Source: Hanleya hanleyi
Lineage: Eukaryota; Mollusca; Polyplacophora; Lepidopleurida; Hanleyidae
Direction: 5' to 3'
DNA length: 64,000 nt
NCBI GenBank assembly: GCA_036873755.1
Contig: JAVTVY010039274.1
Span: 109,161 to 173,160, forward strand
A program made the position numbers and the translations under genes. Positions 58,594-64,000 of this stretch are shown here, one piece after another. Below the pieces are notes generated by a model. It did not search any database. It had not been told where the DNA came from and worked only from the letters and a program-made list of their open reading frames with translations. How positions within the stretch are numbered: position 1 is the first letter of the stretch; every line of letters begins with the position of its first letter.

Positions 58594-59433
58594 TTTGCGC
58601 TATTCCTAATGCCGGTTTCGGCCGCAAGGTGGCGCTAGCGCTCACGGCACTTTGGTGTGTTCCGGTTTAGCTGTCTGCTACTGTAAACATGTGCAGGAGG
58701 GAAGGCGGGTATTGTATTTCGCCTCGTTTCGTCAGATTTTCTCACTGATGGAGACGTCCTTGGTAGTTTACGTAAGTATAGTCATCAAGTCTAATTTTTA
58801 CTCGTTTGTACAAGCATAATAAAAGCCGCTTTGTCAACAAATTGGGCAATCAAAGCTCGTCGTTGTTGTTGTTATAATACAAGTTAGAAGACATATGGCA
58901 CATTAATTTCCTGTTCAGTGTGTCTTTTCACAAAAAAATTATGAAACAACCAGCAGTCCCAACTGAGGCGGGTTGGGTTCTTGTTTATCACATTATAATC
59001 ATACAGCTACATTAACAGCTACATGGTAGTGGGGTTAACTAATAATCCGATTATTTCACACAGTACGTGATCAAACAAACTGGCCCCTGCTGATTGTTTT
59101 AAGTAGAGTGTGGTTTAATCAGGCTGAACTGCCGGCCACCCACCATGTTTTATAACAACAACAACGACGAGCTTTGATTGCCCAATTTGTTGACAAAGCG
59201 GCTTTTATTATGCTTGTACAAACGAGTAAAAATTAGACTTGATGACTATACTTACGTAAACTACCAAGGACGTCTCCATCAGTGAGAAAATCTGACGAAA
59301 CGAGGCGAAATACAATACCCGGCTTCCCTCCTGCACATGTTTACAGTAGCAGACAGCTAAACCGGAACACACCAAAGTGCCGTCAGCGCTAGCGCCACCT
59401 TGCGGCCGAAACCGGCATTAGGAATAGCGCAAA
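58594..59433. mobile_element. foldback element with about 284-bp near-identical arms
   Basis: The left arm 58594-58877 and right arm 59150-59433 are reverse complements with only a few differences (for example 58632 and 58710 regions). The loop of 272 bp has no coding. The ends begin TTTGCGCTATTCCTAATGCC. It sits between the LINE's INSLAA and DGSFFADD segments. No direct target duplication is evident: the flanks AATCAATCCG and CGGATTGATG are themselves inverted, so the outer boundary is uncertain by about 12 bp. Confidence 0.85.
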
Positions 59434-59881
59434 TTGCGGATTGATGGTTCATTCTTTGCAGACGATTTCAACATTTTGTGCAGTGGAAAAAGCATACACA
59501 ATATTGAGAGAACATTACAACTTTGTCTAAATAGAATTTCGAAATGGATTCTACAAAATGGATTTAAATTCTCCAGAGCTAAGCCAAATTGTATACAGTT
59601 TGCAGAAAGTATTTCCAGCACAAAGATCCAGTAATTTCGTTAGCTGGAACTGAGATCAAAGTAGTAAAAGAGGTCAAATTCTTAGAAATATTGTTTGACC
59701 ACCGATTAACGTTCTTGTCGAATATAAATTGCTTGAAAACTAAGTGCACGAAAGCTCTTGATTTGTTGAAGGTAGTTGACAAATATAAGTGGGGAGGAGA
59801 TCAGCAAACACATTTCCCCATTTATATCGATCACTTGTTCATTCCAAACTTGATTATGGCTCTATTGTTTACAACGGTGCA

Positions 59882-60190
59882 ATTTATTTATTTATTTATT
59901 TATTTATTCGTCTTTGACATTCGTCAGGAAGGCCACACAGGTGACTAGCACCTATAATTGTGGCCCCAGATAACAATATATACACATAAAAACGCCAATA
60001 TAAATATTTACATAAAAGCATCAGTATAATATAATGACAAGGAATTGAAGTTAAAAAAATATATATAAATAAGAATAAAATAAAATATAAAAAAAAAATG
60101 AAAAAAATGAAAGAATAAAAAAATATATATATATGTACATATATAAAAAATTATAAAGAAATGAAATATAAAAAAATCATACTAAAACTT
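59882..60190. repeat. AT-rich insertion with TTTA microsatellite
   Basis: Begins with six ATTT repeats, then GTCAGGAAGGCCACACAGGT and long A/T low-complexity sequence with TATATATA. It separates two colinear parts of the LINE. Confidence 0.6.
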
Positions 60191-61214
60191 GGCAATCAAG
60201 TCAAACTTGGCAAAGCTATATCCTATTCTCCATTAAGGACTAAGCCGTTGCCTTGGAGCGTTCAAAACATCCCGCTTATATGTCGAAGCTGATGAATTTC
60301 GTTTAGCACTTCGAAGAATTAAACTATCACTGCAACATATCACACAATTCCGATCAAATCACTCGAATCCTGCATATAACTGTGTTTTCAAACCCCAGTT
60401 CGTGGATCTCTATTTAAAGAAACCCTCCATTATTCCACCTCTTGGAATTCGTATGAAACCACAGATTGTATCAGCTAGTATTGAGCTTAGTCAAAGTTTT
60501 AGCTGACAAGCTCTTACCAATTCCACCATGGCAGTTAGCTCAACCAGAAATAGATATTACACTAACGAAATATAAAAAGGCAAACACGAGCCAGCTCTTG
60601 TGTACACAAGAATTTGATCTGCTGTGAGAAAAATACAGATCACATCAGGCTATTTATACAGATGGTTCTAAAGATGGTGAGAGAGTGGCATGTGCTACTA
60701 TCTTTAGTTCCAAAACTAAAACCTGTCGACTACCAGATAAAAGTTCGATAGTCACTGCAGAAGCAAAAACTATATAGTTGGCTTTGAAAGGTATTGGGTC
60801 CATTCAAAGGAAAAAAATATGTTATATTTTCAGATTCTTTGTCATGCCTTCAAGCAATTAATAGTGGAACTTCGGCTCATCCCACTACCTTGAATATTCT
60901 ACAATTATATGACTAGATTTGTTCAAGAGATTGATATTGTGTTTTGTTAGTTGCCTAGTCCCGTTGGCAAACGTAACACTGAGGCTGATAGAATGTCTAA
61001 GGCAGCCCTAGATGATGAGGTTGATCCTGTTGGAATCCCATATAGCGATTTCAGACCCTCTATATGTATTTATGTGAGACGGCTGTTTCAATCTTTATGG
61101 GATGCTGTGAATAATAACAAATTTCACGAGTAAAAAAACCTGTAGGCTATATCCATCTGAACAGCCAGAAACGTTTCGTTCAAGCCATGATCAGGCGATG
61201 TAGACGACGATACA

Positions 61215-61555
61215 GCTAGCCAATCTCCAATGTACGAGTTGTCACAGCGAAACAGCTCACCAATTACCAGTATATGAGTTGTCAGAGCATTTCCATCATA
61301 GCTCTCTAGATTTGTATCTAATACCGTTTATGCCGGTGCTAGGGGCCGTGTGGCCATATCATTCAAGTTGCCACATGAACAGGTACAATAAAAGCGTACC
61401 TGAGATACAACACATATCAGGAATCGTTAGATTCTTGGTTGTGCTTTAGAATAGGTTTACCAGAAGACTATTCTGTGAAGTCATGTGACGCAGTCAGTAT
61501 GTCGGCACCTCTTCCCACTTCCCTTATATGTGTTGTAATACACTATTAACTCACC
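61215..61555 (+). repeat. dispersed repeat R, diverged copy inside LINE
   Basis: GCCGGTGCTAGGGGCCGTGT, CCACATGAACAGGTACAATAAAAGCG and the GACTATTCTGTGAAGTCATG / TCTTCCCACTTCCC blocks parallel repeat R. It lies between the RNase H region and the terminal knuckle of the LINE. Confidence 0.5.
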
Positions 61556-61870
61556 AACATTTACTAAAAAAAAGAGCCAGTCCCAAGGTGTATTCCATGC
61601 CACGAAGATCTCACAGTGAAACATATTCTTATAGCTTGCATAGATTTTAAGATTGTAAGGGATTCTTCATATCGAGCGACTACTTTGGAAGATCTGTTTG
61701 GCCGGGTGAGGGAGGACTGGGGTTATTTGATAAAAATCGGTTTGTTGCATAAGTTTTAATGTGTGTATGTTTTAATGATTTTGCTTACTAAGTTATTGAC
61801 TTGAGTACTGAGAATTTTGTTTGATCGTCGCTATATAGCTGAAATATTGCTGAACAAGTTTGTTATATGA

Positions 61871-62748
61871 CGTTGATGACAGCAATTCCATTGACGTTAA
61901 AGCGCATAGGACGATAAATCAACTTATTGTCTGGCTTGCCCATTATCATAAACAAATATAATAAACATTAAATTTACAGTACTTATTTATGCTATTAATT
62001 TTATTAATAAAACTACGTAATGAAACAACGTATGCGTATCAATCTACACAGACCCATTTAAACAAATGACGTCAAAGGAAAACAGCCAGCGAACCAAGCA
62101 ACATTGAGTGACTACGATGTGGTGGCAAACAGTTTTTAGGGTACTGAGCCCTCCTGCACACACTTTTTCACACCATCTAAAACATGTCTTTATACAGCTA
62201 GGAGCTTATTTAAATTTTTTTTTTTTTAAATTATTTTGTTCAAATTTGAATATCTTCACAACCCACAGATTTACAGTGAACACGTTTATATACTTGGATC
62301 CGTACGAAATGCGCTTTCAACAAAAATATACACTACCTTAACTATAAGGAATACTTTTAGCTGTACGAAGACAAATTCTAGAGGGTGTGTTAAAGTGTTC
62401 TCAGGAGGGCCCAGTAGGCCTATCCTTAATTCGAAAAGTTTACAAGGGCCACATTTGGGGAGAAAGCTTCCGTTTTTTACTCAGATTGACGTTCTTAGGA
62501 ATATGCATATATTAATGATAGCTTATCTGAAATGGTACACAATTTGAAATCTGATGCGGGTGGATTATTGACCAAAGCTAATAAAAATAGGTAATCTTGC
62601 GGAGATTCACAAACCGTTGAAAGAGATACACAAGTTTGAGTCGGATTCGCCAGAGAGAACTACACTATTCTGTCAAAGTTTCGATTTTTTTCCTATGCAC
62701 AAAAGATTGTGGCGGAGACTGTACAATAGTCATTGTTAAGAATCAGAA
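61871..62748. other. unassigned intergenic sequence
   Basis: No gene or repeat recognised; AT-rich with a T-tract at 62216-62226. The short frames at 62108 and 62236 lack motifs. Confidence 0.35.
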
Positions 62749-63890
62749 TACAAGCGTCTGGTCGGTCGTTCACTATTCAGTCGTCCATTAAAGAATCTCC
62801 GTGCCCATAATCCAAAGACCTATTTCATATAACAGCATTTACATCAAATAGGAAAAAATCACAGTATACATAAACATATGCTAGTTTCCTACAAAATACA
62901 AGCGGTCAGCAGCTTCCAGTGATGCCGGCAAGACATGATGACGTTCCAAAATATCAAATCCATATCGCGGACCAGTATTCTAATCCATATGATATTCTGT
63001 TAAAGTCGTTATCTAGAAGGATGTATCTCAGTCACGGTTTGACTGTTTCTGTTCATATTAACACTATGACGATGTTGAGGTAAATGGATTCATACGACCC
63101 CTAGCCCCGGGTTAAGGTGGATCCCTGGTTACAAATATGAGAGCTCTGTGCTACTTTTTCGCCTCCCAATTACCTCCCTTGTAATCGCACTCTTGTGAGC
63201 GAGTGGGTAGAATTAGATACTTTGACAGGCAGCGTTTACGTTTCAGCGACACGTTTTGTGAGCCAGTGATAAATTTTCCCTTGCGAGCCAGTGATAAATT
63301 TCCCCTTGCGACATCATGACGTCGAATGGTAAATTCTTTGTTGGTGTGGCATTTGTCGACGTCATGACGTTGCATTGGTGGGACATGAAAAATGGCGGGG
63401 AAAAGTGTTGGTGTAGGCGACTTTAGAGCTTTATTCATGCTATTTTTTGGACGGCGACCCACATTGAAATTGACTTATTCAAAAAGTACACGTGTCAAGG
63501 AATATATAAAGAAATAATTTGAAAACGACATAACCTTTGAACATTCTGAAGACAACTATGTCTCAAGTATTGGGTGTTTTACATAGTATTCACATTGTAC
63601 CAATTTGCTACAGGCACACAGGTATTCAAGCTGAAAATTAGGCAAAAAAGTAATACGCTATACCCCAATTTTTGTATCAATTTCTGATATGGGATAACCT
63701 TTTTGAGCAATACAATAAATACGATAAAAATGACTTGACTTTACACCGAAAACAGAGAGCTCCCTTAAGCGGAGTTAGACACAAGTTCGAAGAGTAACGC
63801 CATATATCTTGCACGCTACGCTCGTATTTTGCTATCAGTATGCGAGTAAGTATCGCCCAATTTGAGAAAGGACGTGTCAGCTTTACCTGA
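62749..63890 (-). mobile_element. RT element copy D, 3' region, split by a MITE
   Basis: Begins at the shared terminus TACAAGCGTCT (62749) and follows the 3' untranslated region of copies B and C to GCCCCGGGTTAA (63115). After an inserted 649-bp element it resumes at TTAAGCGGAGTTAGACACAAG (63765) into the C-terminal coding end (complement of CGCTCGTATTTTGCTATCAG), up to about 63890. Confidence 0.8.
63116..63764. mobile_element. TTAA-flanked MITE inside RT copy D
   Basis: Flanked by TTAA at 63112-63115 and 63765-63768. Copies A and B have a single uninterrupted TTAA at this position, so the insertion is exact. The termini GGTGGATCCC and GGGAGCTCTC (complement) are only loosely inverted. Inside, GAGCCAGTGATAAATTT is repeated twice (63252 and 63281) and GTCATGACGT dyads occur at 63316 and 63361. 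The minus-strand frame 63151-63462 is not convincing as a gene. Confidence 0.8.
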
Positions 63891-64000
63891 GAAAAACCCT
63901 TTTGCTGTCACGTTTGTAAAGCGAAAAAATTATTTCTCCATATCAGCATGAAAAGTTGTGTTTCATACATATAAAATACCGAAATTTTACACCGAAAACT
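63891..64000. other. window edge
   Basis: The final phrase TTTTACACCGAAAACT repeats the right end of the MITE at 63740-63752 (TTTACACCGAAAAC), so a second copy may begin or end at the edge. Confidence 0.4.

Larger units (their letters stand above)
56985..61870 (+). mobile_element. LINE with reverse transcriptase and RNase H, decayed
   Basis: Colinear fragments in shifting frames: KRDSWKNYVSKFNTHIPITK (57010), DAPAGPDNIHY (about 57330), NAIIIPVPKP with KYRLVSLTSCVCRTMERMIN (57440-57550), RSTTYHLVRLDSYVKKAF and SIFFDLEKAYDTT (57615-57735), DQGVPQGSILSTTLFSIKIN (58500), DGSFFADDFNILCSGKS (59440), YVEADEFRLALRRIKLSLQH (about 60280), QAIYTDGSKDGERVACATIF (60650, RNase H), IFSDSLSCLQAINSGTSAHP (60830) and RCIPCHEDLTVKHILIACID (61595, CCHC-like knuckle). 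The order fits I/Jockey-type LINEs with RNase H. The 5' endonuclease domain is absent. TGA at 57735-57737 replaces a tryptophan. It is interrupted by elements at 57814, 58594, 59882 and 61215. The 3' tail TATATAGCTGAAATATTGCT to GACGTTAAA resembles the local SINE tail. Confidence 0.8.

Noticed and set aside
63151..63462. 103-codon basic frame
   Set aside because: It lies wholly within a non-coding TTAA MITE and covers internal short repeats.

Overview
The window looks like nuclear DNA from an animal, most likely a marine mollusc or another lophotrochozoan. It is AT-rich, has no bacterial operons, and its few recognisable genes are split by GT-AG introns. The rest is a dense, nested population of transposable elements: LINEs with reverse transcriptase and RNase H, tRNA-derived SINEs, bivalve 'pearl'-type tandem-repeat elements, and TTAA- and TA-flanked MITEs. 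No organism name can be read from the sequence. The mollusc call rests on the claudin-like gene style, the pearl-type architecture and the SINE tail, so it is an inference.

Layout. 0-7.3 kb: a degenerate LINE fragment, a long inverted repeat holding a reverse-transcriptase (RT) element remnant, a TA-flanked MITE, a truncated TTAA MITE, a SINE and copies of two dispersed repeats. 7.3-12.0 kb: a 4.7-kb segment bounded by perfect 35-bp terminal inverted repeats and by arrays of a palindromic 12-mer. It contains a multi-exon gene whose C-terminus resembles a BEN domain, and is the best candidate here for something undescribed. 12.5-18.7 kb: a plus-strand multi-exon gene that recalls SAMD3-like proteins. 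18.7-26 kb: motif-array repeats, a palindromic minisatellite and a broken gene of an uncharacterised transposon-associated family. 26-29 kb: a LINE scrap and one possible orphan terminal exon. 29.7-34.6 kb: a minus-strand claudin-like four-transmembrane gene with a stop codon at an expected tryptophan. 36.6-37.7 kb: nineteen near-identical 58-bp satellite units. 38.7-41.5 kb: a pearl-like element split by an RT-element insertion. 41.6-47.3 kb: a perfect TTAA MITE and nested remains of RT and GIY-YIG elements. 47.3-52.5 kb: mostly unrecognised sequence. 52.6-57 kb: a second pearl-like element, a second copy of the claudin last exon and its flanks, and a tandem array of tRNA-derived units. 57-61.9 kb: one LINE with RNase H, itself invaded by a TTAA MITE, a foldback element with almost identical arms, and other repeats. 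62.7-63.9 kb: another RT-element 3' end with a TTAA MITE cleanly inserted.

The host genes (BEN-like, SAMD3-like, claudin-like) show no functional link to each other. The main story is nested transposition. In several cases one copy of a repeat acts as the empty-site control for another, which fixes insertion boundaries to the base. All family names come from reading motifs by eye; no database search was run.
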